Shown in pieces: positions 1-12,800 of a stretch of DNA of 64,000 nucleotides (position 1 is the first letter of the stretch; each line of letters begins with the position of its first letter). The notes below the pieces were generated by a model that was given only the letters and a program-made list of their open reading frames with translations, was not told the origin of the DNA and ran no database searches. The stretch spans positions 310,001-374,000 of the forward strand of contig CAJNDS010001169.1 of NCBI GenBank assembly GCA_905221605.1. The letters run 5' to 3'. Position numbers and translations under genes: made by a program. This DNA comes from Symbiodinium natans. Lineage: Eukaryota > Sar > Dinophyceae > Suessiales > Symbiodiniaceae.

Positions 1-151
1 ACAACCCTAAGCAATAAACACCTTCCAAGCCATGCACCCTCAACTTGCAAAACCCTATAACGCCCCCACCCTACGAACCCCCAAACCCTAAACCGCCCTG
101 AATTAGGGACCCTAAGCCCTAAGCCCCTCCACAGCTAGGCCCACAGAAGTC
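1..151. repeat. Degenerate telomere-like repeats at the left edge
   Basis: CCCTAA/CCCCAA-type repeats from base 1, presumably intron of the leucine-rich-repeat gene. No exon seen. Confidence 0.6.
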
Positions 152-3100
152 CAAGCTGCCGATGCTGTCCGGAAGTGATGACAGCCTAACAGGAAAATTT
201 GCGGGCAGCCTACGGCGAGAGAGGGAGAGAGGGAGGGAGAGGAAGAGAGGAGGGGGAAGAGAGTGAGAGAGAGAGGGGTGGCTGTGGCCCTGCTTCAGCG
301 CGTCATGGCTGAAGCAGCAAAGCTTAATCTCTGAGTTTGTTTGCCATCAGAGACTTCGCCCTTTCACGATCAGTTCAAAGCCACGGGCCGCGGGGAACTA
401 GATACCCCAAAGCCGTGATAAAACTAGTTCCCCAAAAGCCATACTTTGAACCAGTAAGCAAAGCATGCCCAAACAAGGGAGGCCAGCAGCATGTGTGCAA
501 GGATGCAGCACGCGCCAATCCGTTTGGGGAACGGGGTCAACCAAAGCCGACTGCGGGACGAAGCCGTACACCTCCCCCAGTCTTATTCATCCTAGAGGCA
601 TCAATAACGGAAGTAAACGTCCCCTTGAGATTGACACCTCGACTCGAATCCACGGGCAGGAGAAATCCCATGTTATGGCAGTGATCGCCATGATGGACCA
701 TACCCCAAACTATGAGCAAAAACCGATACCCTTTTTGCCACAATCCTCAAAAGCCTCAACCCCAAAGCATGAACCCTCAACCCTAAACCCCGACCCTTCA
801 GCCCTGAGCCCTGATTACCCGAAACCCCAACCCTCAACCCTAAATCCTTGAAACCCTCAATCATCTAAAGCATCTCCGGGGGGCAGGTTGCAGTCCACGC
901 GCAGGTCTTCCAAGGATACCTAAGCCGCGAACCCCGCCAGCCCCGCGAAACCCTGCGACCCCGCGAAACAAACCACCAACCCCGCGGAACCCTGCCAACT
1001 CCGCATCACATAGCACGGATGGTCCAAGCCATCGTTACGGTTTGAGGTTGCGGGTACTTTTGCACCCTTTGAGGCTGCATCATACAGCCCCTTATACTGA
1101 ACAAGGACCGGGCAGGTGGCTTCGAGAACTGGCTCCTTTCCTCCTCTCTGCAGAACCGTGAGGTCTAGAGGTAGGGCTTGAAACCCTAATAAGCGAAACG
1201 CCTCTTTTCCTAAATCTTCGCCAGGAACATCAACCTGAATAGCCTAAGTTACTGCACCAAGAGCCTTAAGGCCCTGAACCCCATGTAGGGCTTCGGGCTG
1301 AGGGGGGGTTTGCGGGTCCTAGCTTGGTTTGAGGTTGGGGGTGAGGGTTTTGGGGTTTAGTTCGGGCTTGGGTTTCAGGGAGTTTAGGGGAAACTCCGCT
1401 GAGCCGCCAGGGCCCCGATGTTCGACGGCAGCCCTTGCAGCTTGTTGGCGCTCCTGGCTTCGGGTGATTCAGGGTTTAGGGTTCTAGGGGGGCCTTTTGG
1501 GTTCGGGGAGCAGAATCTAGGGCTTCAGGTTGCTTCGGGCTTGGAGTTTCGAGTGTTGGTCTACAAGTTGCGTGCGAAGCTCTAAAGGCTGTGGGCGGCC
1601 AAAGTGCCAAAGTGCATTTGATTTATAGACGCGAAGTCAAAAACCTCAACCCAAAACCCTTGATACTCTGTTGAGGACTGGCCAGATCTACCCGGAGCGG
1701 AAGGATATCTAAAAACATCTAAAAACCCCGTACCGACAACGATGCGCCCAACTGCCATTGAAACCTCGGGAGCCTAACACATCCTTCTTTGTGATGCATA
1801 CACAAGAAGCCTTTCAACAAAGAAACCCTGATCTAAAACACAACCCACTTGTCATCCAAGCGGGTGTCTGAGTCTTGGGCTTTGGGTGTTGGGTTTTGGG
1901 TTTGGTGCTGCGGCTTTAGGGCCACCCTAAAAACCGAAAGCTTAAATCCGTACAGCTCGGTTCCCCGTTCACCTTTGAATGGGAAAGTTCACTCGTTCGC
2001 TTCGGCGGGCGTGGAAGGGGTTCCGAAGCGAACCTAACCCTAGTCCCCTAAACCACAAACCGCCTAAACCCCCAACCCCTACACCCAACTCATGCTGAGC
2101 ATGCGGGTGCAGGCAGGTGGCAGATGCACTTGCTTGAGCTTCAGGAGCTTACCGATGCCTTTCGGAAGACCTGTCCTGAGTCCCAGCACTCCAATACCAG
2201 GTTTTGGGGACGCAGGGCTGCAGGGTTCGAGGTTTTGCAGGGACGCAGATAAATCAAATTCAGATCCCGACCAACCTTCTTGAGCTGAAGGGGGGACCTT
2301 CGCTGTGGAACACCCGAGTTGCTTTGAGTTAGGGGTCTGCAGGGCTTACGCTCTTGCACTGAACCCAAGCGGAATGAAACTAGCTCGGTAGCCCCTCAAA
2401 GGGAATAAACATATTGTATCTACTTGATTTACTTCCCTTTCTAGAGAGTTCCCTGTACAACCGGGCTTTCAAGGGGACACAAGGCATCTTAGTCCCGGAT
2501 CTGCTGTAAAGAACGAGTAGGCAACCCAGAAGGCTGCGAGATGCAAGGAGATAGAGGCAAGCGGCAGCACCGTGCCGCGAATCTGCAGTAGGTCCATCTC
2601 GCAGGACGGCTTAGGGATGTAGGGTTTGGGGGATTTGGGGCTTCCGGGCTGAAGTTTCAAAAGTTAAGGGTTGGCGATTCGAGGCTTAGCGGTTTGCGAA
2701 GTCCTTGCAAGAGCCATCTGCTTTGGTCTCTCAATTGTGGTTCCGTTTGGGGTCCTAGTTACTCCTACCTAGGATGGTAACCCAAGAAGGAACATCTAAA
2801 GCTCACAGAGCACACGCTGCAACCCCAAAGCCTAGGCGCCGTGAGCCCCAACCTTTTGAACCCTGACGCCAAGAAACCTTCAACCCCCTCAACCCGAAAA
2901 CCCGAAACCCAAACCCTAAACCCTAAACCCCAAACCCTACTGAGGGGTTTTGGGGCTTTGGGGTCTGGGATGCCTCGATTATCCCCTTATTTTTCCCTAT
3001 TCTCTCCTGATACCCCAGAATGCTCCCCTCATACCCCTGATGATCAATGCAGCCTGTTGTTCTTCGGGTTTAGGGTTTAGGGACATAAGGATTTCGGGAT

Positions 3101-3648
3101 GTCGGTGCTTGACTGGAGAAGGGGTGGGAGGGGGGGACGTCTTGGACCCATGCAGCTTCGTGCAGCGGCTTGGGCCTCTCTTGAACTCGAAGCCTTTTCT
3201 GGGCTCTAGGGCTTAGGGCTTGACAAGGGCTTGGGGTTCCCTAAACCATTATAAACCCTGAACCCCAACCCCCAAAGCCACCTGCAGTGCATCCGCAAAG
3301 TGCTCCAGGTCCAGCGCCTTTGCCAGCTCCACCTCCAGTGGGTCTGGCAAGATCTGCACCGTCGCGCCTTAGTCGATTGAAGATACGAGGGCTCTTGGGC
3401 TTCTGTGGGCTCAGGGCTTCAGCGTCTTGGAGTTCAAAATCCAACTCTGGCAAGTAAACCCGCCTTTTTCCAGGAAACATCAGGAGGTCGGGAGCCCGAC
3501 CTGGACCCTGAAATCGAGGCTGTTCCAACTCTCCCAAGAAACCCACGAGTCAAGACCTCCCTGAGCTCCCGAACCCTTAGACTCGATTCCCCAAAGCATA
3601 GTTCTCAGCAAGGCAAAAACTTACTACACATTCAAGCTATAGATATTC

Positions 3649-3683
<35 letters not shown>

Positions 3684-5560
3684 AATATATATGCCTCTGT
3701 ATATATATATATATATACATGTACAGAAAATATGTAGAACCACCCACCAAATGCATCAGATCGAGACCGAGGCGCAGCTGTCAGCCAGCAGCAGAGTTGC
3801 GCCATCCTCCGTTTGGCTGGTCTCTAAGGCTTTGAAGTAGAGGGTTTACTCTAAACCCTCAACCCTCAACCCTCAACCCTGGACCCCTCACATTGAGGAT
3901 ACCCAGCAAGGGACCAGAACTTGGAGGCCTGGGTTTTAGCAGGAACAATTCCATCCTCAAAGCTAAATGGTGGCTGAAGGATCTCGTGCTCAGCAACCTC
4001 ACTCCAGCCAGCAGCATGCCCACCCAAACCAACACTTCGGATTCAACTGAATGTCGCACCAGACCCTATGCCCTAAACCCGAACCCTAGCTCTACACCCT
4101 AGCCATCAAGCCCTCTTCGGGGCCTTCTGCTTCCGGTGAAGCGAACATAAGTCTGGCGCGTCGAAAGTGAAACCAGAGTCAGAGCGCTCTGTGAAATTAG
4201 TGACCCACCTGGTTGCAGCCCGTCATGTCATGATTCAGGCTGAAGGACTGCTTGGGAATGGCACAGGGAAGTCTATGATAGATCCGGTGACCTGGCCCTA
4301 TGTTTGGTTGCCTAAACAAAAGAGGAGTCAGAGGAAGAGACGGGGTAGCTTTTCGCTAAGTGCCCACGGCAGGAAGGAACCGTACAATTTACTGTATGGA
4401 CTTATGCAAAGCCAAACTCAAAGCCAAACTCACCCCCGCACTCAGTCTCACAACAGCAACCCATGAGGACAGGGCCAAGCACGCGGTCACCAGCAAGGTA
4501 GTCGGGCATAAGAAACGGCCCACCCAACTAAGGGGTCTGGGCTTTTTGTGGTTCCGGATCTAGGGTTTTTCGAGACTGCAGAAAAGGGCTCCTCCAGCTC
4601 GGCATGCGTCGGACAGATCAGGCGCACCTCTCTGCGATGCGGGACGCTCTTACAAACCACCGTCTATGCTGGCTTCCCTTCTGTGGGCCCTGCCTCTAGC
4701 TTGCAGAGGGGTCAAGGCGTAGCCATCGGGTTTAGTGAAGGTGTATAAGGATGGTTTCCAGGTTGTGCAGCTCCTTGAAACAAAAAGAACCTTCTGGCGT
4801 GCCCCCAGGCTTGAAACACCTCAAAACGCAAGGAAACCCCGGAAAACCCAAATCCGAAAACCCTCCGGGCTTGGGGCTTCAAAATGGCTTCAAGTGCTGC
4901 TCGCTCGTCCGAGCCGCCCTCTCCCTCTCCACGTCCAGGTGCTCCGCCACTGCGGCGCGGGCTTCGGCCACGGGAACCGAGGCACCCAAAGGCCTTGTTG
5001 TTGAAGATTCAGGGATGAAAAGGTCTAGGGTTAGGACGTTAAAGGTTTAAGGTTAGTGAAGGTTTGGCGTTTAGAGTTCCTGGTATGCATTTTGGAAGTA
5101 GGTTCCTCCAATCAGGAATTCGGGGTGTCGCTCTTCGGGCGCTTGAGTTTTCCAGGGCCGTGGAGCTTTTGGGGTTGGGGGTGGGTTTGGGCAGCTCAGG
5201 GTTTGGAAGTTACTTTGGGCCTTTTGGCTTGGCAAGGCTAGCCTGGCGCCTCTAAACCCTGAACCCTCAACGAGAACCCTACATTGCGAAACTCTAGAGC
5301 GTTAGCCCCAAGAATAACCCTAAAGCTCAGCAGGCTCACTTGTCAAGAAGGGTCAATCAAAACCATATCCCAAACCCCTGAACCCCGAAACAACCGAAGC
5401 TGGGCGCGCCCGAACCCTACACCCTGAAGAGGCCCCAAACCCCAAACCCCCAAACCCCAAACCCCAAACCCCGAAACACAACCCCCCCTTAGAGCAGCCA
5501 GCGCGTCCCAAGCCGGCTCTCGCAGGACACCGCTTCGCCGCTGAGGAGCCGGAAAGCCAT
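152..5560 (-). CDS. Ubiquitin-like + leucine-rich-repeat protein, multi-exon, 3' end beyond the window
   Basis: Exons read on the minus strand: 5529-5560 (ATG at 5560), 4918-4993, 4592-4627, about 3779-3821, 3282-3367, 2569-2609, 2122-2175, 1408-1453, 885-919 and about 152-185. All joins keep phase. The start reads MAFRLLSGEAV, followed by PVAEARAAVAEHLDVERER and VRLICPTHAELE, which resembles the ubiquitin-like N-termini common in dinoflagellate proteins. From 2609 down, leucine-rich repeats appear: LPKGIGKLLKLKQVHL, SANKLQGLPSNIGAL, VSLEDLRVDCN, then LLSSLPDSIGSL. LP-to-LP spacing is exactly 23 residues twice, but only after splicing. A pyrimidine-rich CAG lies 10 nt before the ATG, a possible spliced-leader acceptor. 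The leucine-rich repeats imply a protein-binding role; the partner is unknown. The 152-185 donor and the ends of the 3779-3821 exon are uncertain. Confidence 0.8.
197..283. repeat. GA-rich microsatellite
   Basis: Purine run of GAGAGAGG/GGGAGA units, immediately right of the 152-185 leucine-rich-repeat exon, so in the intron before it in transcript sense. It forms a pyrimidine tract there, just before the acceptor. Confidence 0.8.
392..433. repeat. Short inverted repeat
   Basis: GGGGAACTAG at 392-401 is matched by CTAGTTCCCC at 424-433 around a 22-nt loop. Role unknown. Confidence 0.6.
3646..3722. repeat. AT dinucleotide microsatellite
   Basis: Alternating TA with a few interruptions, inside an intron of the leucine-rich-repeat gene. 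Confidence 0.9.
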
Positions 5561-5835
5561 GGCGTTGGTCTGAAGAGGGCGGATCCCCCTTATTGGGTTT
5601 TAGGGTTCTTGGGGACGGTGGTTTTGGGGTTGGGGCTAGGGGTTTAGGGTTAGGGGAGGGCTTCGAGGGTTTGGGGGCGCCGGGCTTTTGTACAGGCTCC
5701 CTTCTAAACACCTTGCCCCCTGAACTAGGCTAACTAGGCCTTCAGGGTCTAGCCTGTGAGTTTTGGCGGTCCAGTTAAGGCTTTGAGGTGTAGGGTTTTC
5801 GGCCTCGGGAAAGCTAGGGCTCAGGCTTGAGAGGG

Positions 5836-8800
5836 TTAGCTGTTGTTCCTGTGCGCAGTTTGCCCCCCCTTGATCGTCATGGCAACGGCTTCAGGACGCG
5901 GGCTCTGCACATAAGGACTACTTGGTTGGGGTTTGGGGTGTGGGGTTCAGTCAGACTTGCGTCTGTTCTCGAAGAATGGGCCTTTGCCCACAAGAATGTG
6001 AAACAGAGATGTTGTCAATCAGCTTTTGGGTTTGGGGTTTGGGGTTGGGGTTTGGGGTTTAGGGTTTGGAAAATCGGGGTTTGGGGCTTGAGGCTTGGGG
6101 TGTGGCCCAAACCTCAAACCACGGGCCCTATGAGAACCATCTGACTCTCACAGGGTCCTGATTTTGCGGGCTGGGGGGAGGCAACCGGAATCCTTACTAT
6201 CTGTCTCCTTCTAAGTACGAGTCGGAAAAAATATGTCCTTAAGGGTACCAAAGGCATCCAATTCTTCAAGCTGTCTGTAAGAGTCCGCCAAAATATACCT
6301 TCAACCCTAGACGCCCCGCAGTTCTTGGCCCAAGGTCGGATTCGGGGCATAACTTGCTAGTCCTGGAGATCCCCGAAATCATGCTTAAATAAGCCCCATC
6401 TTTACCCAGGTATTGTACTGCTAGTAGTAGCAGTAGTAGTAGCAGTAGTAGTAGTAGTACCTGCACCCCTCCCCCAACCTCTTAATTCCCATGAACCCTA
6501 AACCAGACCCCTTGAGCACCAGTCAGCTTATGTTCTAGCTCCCCCAGAGCCTGAACCCTTCCATCCGCCCTGGAGCCCTCAATGCCAGACGTCTCGGGCA
6601 CGCACAAAGCGCTGCTTCTCATGCACAGCATGGCAGCCAAAGTTCTTTCCGATGGTGACATGCCAGTACCTGACCCAGGGAAGGTATTCACGTGCTAAAT
6701 ACTTCAAACCCTAAAACCCTACACCCAGGCTGGGCTTCGAGGGGGTTGCGAGCATGAGGTTTGCTAAACCCAAAGCCCTGAGCTCATGATTTGGGATGTG
6801 TCGAGTGTATGCTTCGGGGCGTCTTAGAGTTCAGGAAGTATAGGGTTGAAGGTGTAGGGTTGGGTTATGGTTTAGGGTCATCACAACAGGGCGCCCCGAC
6901 TATTTGGGGACGCCGAATGAAACGAAACCTTGATTTGCAAGGCCCTTAAGGCGGGGAGCTAGGTTACCCAATGAAACCCCAGGCCCTAAAACCCGAAACC
7001 CCGAACTTTACCACTTTACACTCGGAGATGGGGATTCAGGGGGGTCTGAGTGACATTCAAGCTCTAGAGCTTAGGATTGAGGCTTCTGCACTACACCCTG
7101 AAGACAGTAGGCCGTAGACTTCTGAGACCCGAAACCCCAACGCCTGGCCGAACTCTGAGGTGCTTCCAGGGTGCGGCTTGTGATTCTCATCCAGGTGCTG
7201 CTTGATCTTCTGGGCAATTTTTGTCCCTCCAGGGCGGCAATTTATACCCTCGGTCCGAAACTTGCTCGGTTTAGGCAAGTTTAGGGTTGCCGGTTTGAGT
7301 TTGGCGGTTGGTGTTTGGGGTTTAGGGTTTAGGGGTCGGGGCTTTGGGTCCAGAACCCGATGAAATACCTCTCTTCATGACCTGAAGCAACCCTGGATGT
7401 TCTGGAACTCCCTGTCCGAATACCTGGAATACCCAAATCTGCAAAACTCCTACTGTGCTCCCTCCATCTTCCATTCCATGCCCTAAACCCGAAATCCCAA
7501 GCCTTCAAACCCTGACACTGCGCAGCCTTCCCGCTCTTGTCTTCCGAACTCTTCGAGAGCCGACTGGGAGATTTTCACCTCAAGCCGTTCGAGGTGTGGG
7601 GTTTTGGGTGTGCAAGCAGGGTTTCAAGCACCCAAAACAAAACGATACCCAGCCCAATCTACGTATAACCTTAGTTAAACTACCCATAAGCCCCCAAGCA
7701 AAATCAGATTCCAGTTCTGGAAGCCACAGCAACGCTAAACCCTAAACCCTACACGTCGTATTCCCCCTACACCTCGTATTCCCTAGTCAAAGCAAACCCC
7801 CTCAAACCCCCTGAGCCCCCGTAAAACCCCCCAAGCCCTCGAAACTCCCTAAGTAAGCCCCACGCAACCACTGAAGCTTAGAGGCTTCGGCAAGGGAACC
7901 AACTGAGCGCCAGCTCATGGGTTCATCATGGTTCATGAAGAAAATGGTTCATCAAAATCTTAGGGATTTGGGGAGTTGGGCATTTGGGGACTTTGGGTTC
8001 AGGGTTTAGGCTTTCCTCTTTAAACGTAGAAACTGTTAAGCTAATAGAATATAGGAACGCGCTCTCCACTCACACACGCGCACACACACACAGCAAAAAA
8101 CCCAAAGAAAGAGAGACAGCGAGAGAGAGCGAGAGAGAGAAAGAAACGAAATCCCCTACAAAGCCCTGAAGCACCCCAAGTTCATGCCACCCTAAGTGTC
8201 GGGCAGCATCCTCGAGCATGTCGTCTGGCATGTCAGGAGGCCAAAGGATCCGGGCCTTGATTCAGGTTTCTGGGAGAAGGATGAACAGGATTGGGGTTTA
8301 GGTTTGGGGTTTAGGGTTTAGGGTCTAGGGTCTAGGGTCTAGGGTTCTGAGGACTTGGGACTTGACAGGCGGAAAGGCTTTAGGCATCCTCAACTCCCAA
8401 GCACAGCTAGTCCTGGACCGGAACAACAATGAGCCGTAGAGAGAAGCGATCATGATGTGGATTAACATCAAATCCGAAATTCGACCGCTCTGCCTGCGAC
8501 TATCTGAGCCAGGAACTCCCCACAGCGTCTTGTACTCCTGCATGGACGGGCGGTTCTTTCAATCTGGCAGCATCAGGAGCGCCCCTGGTCGTAGAGTGCT
8601 TCGAATCATGATGCTGAAGGACCCTAAACCCTAAAACCCTAAACCCTATTGCTGGGCAGGACCTCGAAGTGCCTGGGATGGGAGCCTGCCGTCAGACTCT
8701 AATGGTTCCGGTACTTGTTTCCCCAGTCTCACAATCAATGGCAGAAATGTTACCGGCACCCACCCCAGTGTGCCCAGTGGAGTTTAGGATCTAGGGCTCA

Positions 8801-9306
8801 GCCCTCCCTGGGGCTATAACTTTCGCTTCAGCTACTTGATTAAGAAACAGTTATAACTGCCTATGAATCCGCAAGCAAGTCAAAGCCTAAAACCTGAACA
8901 GTACACCACCTCGAGCGCAGAAACCCCTCAGCCCAAGCTGAAGCTTGGGGGGCTTTCATGGTCGGGTGCCTCAACCCTGAATGTAGAAACTAACTGGCTG
9001 CAAGTGGTTTTCCACGGGGCATCGTTTGCTCTTTCTCTGGGCTTAGGCTTTCAAGCCCTGAGCCCTTAGCCCTAAACCCTAAGCCCTAAGCCCTAAGCCC
9101 TAAGCCCTAAGCCTGCTTAGGGAATTTCTTTCGGGCGTCCGCGGTTCTGGGCAGTGCTTGGATCGCAAGGGGAGCCCCACAAGAGAATCCCAGAAGGGCG
9201 CAAAGGGGCACTGGTCCACATGTTTTTGCTTATTTGGAGGCCTGGGTTTCTGAAGTTTCTGATCTCAGTCCTCTTTGTCCTTCTGCTCGTCCTGGTTGTT
9301 GGCCAT
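5836..9306 (-). CDS. Dynein light chain, LC8 (DYNLL) type, six exons
   Basis: LC8 is a small dimeric subunit of dynein motors and a hub that binds short peptides. Exons: 9271-9306 (MANNQDEQKDKE), 8205-8255 (ARILWPPDMPDDMLEDA), 7527-7578 (VKISQSALEEFGR...; the exon could end at 7545), 7175-7226 (TKIAQKIKQHLDENHKP), about 6600-6669 (YWHVTIGKNFGCHAVHE) and 5836-5904 with a TAA stop. Each piece aligns in order with the LC8 helices and core: DM..DM..DA, SQSALEEF, IA..IK..LD, the WH-x(3)-G-x-NFG core and VHE. Joins keep phase, giving about 109 residues against the usual 89-91. The C-terminal exon is divergent: the usual FYxG segment is not obvious and the end reads EAVAMTIKGG plus a short tail. The ATG lies 2 nt after a CAG. 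The introns are telomere-like repeats. Confidence 0.85.
6418..6462. repeat. Trinucleotide TAG/CAG microsatellite
   Basis: Runs of TAG with interspersed CAG, in the last intron of the LC8 gene. A leucine-rich open frame across it is only the repeat. Confidence 0.9.
8066..8152. repeat. CA then GA microsatellite
   Basis: CACACA/CGCACA changing to GAGAGA/GAAAGA, in an LC8 intron just left of the 8205-8255 exon. Confidence 0.85.
9061..9114. repeat. CCCTAAG/CCCTAAA tandem tract
   Basis: Seven near-perfect heptamers of telomere type in the first LC8 intron. Confidence 0.9.
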
Positions 9307-9503
9307 GCCTGCGCCGGCACTCGGGGAAAAAGGCAAACTCTCAGTCCCAAACTACTGCACAGCCCATATACCCGCTGAAAAGGGTAAACATACCCAGTGC
9401 TTAAAGCAGATTGTGGCTTGACAGTTGATAGGCTGCACTTGGCAAACCCCGAAGCAAGACGACTCTCGGCTCTTTCGGATGCTATTCTGGGGCTCTTGAT
9501 GAA

Positions 9504-9546
9504 TCCTAAACCCTAAACCCTAAACCCTAAACCCTAAACCCTAAAC
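9504..9546. repeat. Perfect CCCTAAA tandem tract
   Basis: Six uninterrupted telomere-type heptamers just upstream of the LC8 start. Confidence 0.95.
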
Positions 9547-9849
9547 ATCCGAAACCCTGCATCCTAAGTGGTGGGTCGAGCCCATCGCAATAATAAGAGC
9601 TCTAAGGTTTCTCATGCAGGATGTCAGGCTCAGGGTTCCCTGCCTAGGGTTGGGGCTCAGGGTTTGGGGTTTCACGGAGTGCCAGGAGGCGAAGACCCAC
9701 ACAAATCTCCAGGCATGTCTGACTTAGGGCTTAAAGGTGTTTAGGATTGTTTCGGGTTTGGGGGTTAGGGGTTCAGGGTTCGGGTGGTATCCCAAACCCC
9801 AAACCCCAAGCCTTCAACCCAGTCCGACCGACAACAACCCGACGGAGTC

Positions 9850-12800
9850 GATCCTAGTGTGCGTCGCAGCCCGCCTGCAGCAATTGGCGATGGAGCCCGG
9901 ACTTGACGTTCCTACTTTTCCCCCCCCGAGCTGCCTTCGGAAGCAGGCCCGCGAACAGAGGCGGAAAGGTTTCAGTCGGAAACCCAGCTTGGTGAGGGAG
10001 AATGAGGGCTCATGGACTCGGTTTTAGGGTCTTTGGGCCTTAGCTGCCCAATCAAGCCCGAGGTTGCGTCTGGTAACTCCAATCTTGGGCTATGACTACA
10101 CCTCCTTTTCTTGACCCTAGACCCAACTGCTGACATATAAACGCGTGTATGATCCATAGCAAGTATGTACAAACGTATGTTTCTACTACTATCTATATAT
10201 ACATATATGTAATATGTAGAAAAAAATATATATATATGGTCACCCCCCCCCAATGGACCCACCGCGGGCCTTGATCTTTGCAAAAGTACCGCAAATACCG
10301 ATAAAACCTATGCTGTCTGGTGATTTTCCGGTGACCGGATTTTTGACTGTATTCCTTAATTCACCCTCTCACACACGCACGGAGGGTTTTTCTTTCTGTT
10401 GGCTTTTGTTTATAATTTAAGATCTAGGGATTTAAACCTAAGCCTGCAAAAAAAATCCTTAACCTTTAAACCCTGTAGGGTTAAGGTTTAAAGGTTAAGG
10501 GTTTAAGATTTAGGCATTTGAACCTATGCCGGTAATTAAAGCTAAGCCCTTAACCTTTAAATTCTATCGGGTTGAGATTTTTACAGGTTTAGGGTTTAAG
10601 ATGTAGGCATTTAAACCTAAGCCTGCAACTAAGTTTAAACCCTTAACCTTTAAACCCTGTAGGGTTAAAGTTTAGAGGCTTAGGGTTTAATATTTAGCCA
10701 TTTAAACCTGTAGCCAAGCCCTTAACCTTTCAACCCTATAGTGTTAAGATTTTTAAGGGTTTAGGATATAAGATGTAGGCATTTAAACCTAATTAAGCCT
10801 GCAACTAATTTTAAACCCTTAACCTTTAAACCCTGTTGGGCTAAGGTTTAAAGGTTTCGGGCTTAAGATTTAGGCATTTAAACCTATTCCGGCAATTTAC
10901 GCTAAGCCTCTAACCTTTAAACCCTATAGGGTTAAGATATTTAAAGGTTTAGGGTTTAAGTTTAAGGTTTAGGTATTTAGACCTATGCCGGCAGTTCATA
11001 TTGAACCCTTAACCTTAAACCCCATAGGGATGAGATTTAAAGGTTTAGGATTCTTTACTTAGACATTTAAATCCAAGCTGACGATTCAACCTAAACCCTT
11101 AACCTTTAAACCCTATAGGGTGAAGGTTTAAAGTTTTAGGGTTTAAGATTCAGACATTTAAACCTAAGACAGCGATTAACACTAAGCCCTTAACCTTTAA
11201 ACCCTATAGGGTTAAGGTTTAAAGGTTTGGGGTTTAAGATCCAGGCATTTAAAGCTAAGTATGTAATCAATTTGTCACCCTTAACACCTCTAAACTCTGT
11301 AGTGTGAAGGTTTAAAGGCTTAGGGTTTAAAAAAACCTAAGCCCCCTAAGCCCATAGAGTTTAAACCTTAAGGGTTTAAGGTTTACGCATCTATTCCTTA
11401 ACCCTAAACCCTCTAGGGTCAGGACCCTAAAGCCCTCGGCAATCAAGCCTAAACCCTTGACCTTCAAACCCCATAGGATGAAGGTTTAAAGGTTTGGGGT
11501 TTAAGACTTAGGCATTTAAACCTAGAGGGCATTTAAGCCTTAATCCTAAACCCTTTAGGGTCAGAACCTTAGCACCCTATAGGGGTCTAGCACGTTCAAA
11601 GGCTTGAACCCTACAGGCGCTGAAGGTATACATGTCCTATCGGTTTTTAAACCATTACACCCTGTAAGAAGGTTTAGGGTCTTTTCGGGGTCTATCTCTA
11701 AATTTCTCACAGGGTTAACCCTGCAGGGTTTAAAGTTAAAGGTTTAGGGTTAAAGGTTAAGGCAATACCTATAGGATTAGAACCTTATAACCCTGTAGTG
11801 CATGAGGCTTAAACCCCTAAAACTTAACCATCTTTTTCTCGAGAAAACCAAAAAAACCAAAAAAACCAAAAAAACCAAAAAAAACCAAAAAAACCAAAAA
11901 AACCAAAAAAACCAAAAAAAAACCATTTTTTTCAAAACTATGGGGCTGGGGCCTCCAAAAGATGGTTTTTTTGGTTTTCTCGAGAAAAAGATGGTTTTTT
12001 TGGTTCGAAACCATCTTTTTCTCGAGAAAAAGATGGTTTTTGAGCAGCCGCTCTTCGAAAAACCATCTTTTTCTCGAGAAAAAGATGGTTTTTAGAGATC
12101 TTACCCTGGAAAAACCATCTTTTTCTCGAGACAAAGATGGTTTCCGGAGGTCTTGTCCTGGTAAAACCATCTTTTTCTCGAGAAAAAGATGGTTTTTGGA
12201 GGTCTTCTCCTGGTAAAACCATCTTTTTCTCGAGAAAAAGATGGTTTTTCGAAGGATGGTTGCTCAAAACAATCTTTTTCTCGAGAAAAAGATGGTTTCG
12301 AACCAAAAAACCATCTTTTTCTCGAGAAAACCAAAAAAACCAAAAAAACCAAAAAAACCAAAAAAACCATCTTTTCCAAAACTATGGGGCTGGGGCCTCC
12401 AAAAGATGGTTTTTTTTGGTTTTCTCGAGAAAAAGATGGTTTTTTTGGTTCGAAACCATCTTTTTCTCGAGAAAAAGATGGTTTTTGAGCAGCCGCTCTT
12501 CGAAAAACCATCTTTTTCTCGAGAAAAAGATGGTTTTTGGAGATGATGGTTTCCGGAGGTCTTGTCCTGGTAAAACCATCTTTTTCTCGAGAAAAAGATG
12601 GTTTTTGGAGGTCTTGTCCTGGTAAAACCATCTTTTTCTCGAGAAAAAGATGGTTTTTAGAAGAGCGGCTGCTCAAAAACCATCTTTTTCTCGAGAAAAA
12701 GATGGTTTCGAACCAAAAAAACCATCTTTTTCTCGAGAAAACCAAAAAAACCATCTTTTGGAGGCCCCAGCCCCATAGTTTTGGAAAAGATGGTTTTTTT

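Noticed and set aside
395-435. Small-subunit rRNA-like AACTAGATACCCC
   Set aside because: Only a short resemblance within an inverted repeat; no rRNA sequence on either side.
6418-6466. Poly-leucine signal-peptide-like ORF
   Set aside because: Trinucleotide repeat inside an LC8 intron.
9737-10027. Plus-strand ORF reading VCVAARLQQLAMEPGLDVP
   Set aside because: Plausible composition, but the minus strand of the same island has the AG|...|GC borders typical of the supported exons (NVKSGLHRQLLQ). All named genes are on the minus strand.
11827-12740. CRISPR-like look: regular repeats with variable spacers
   Set aside because: The repeats are perfect palindromes with spacers of about 15-30 bp that are themselves repeated. 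No cas genes are present and the context is a eukaryotic intron.
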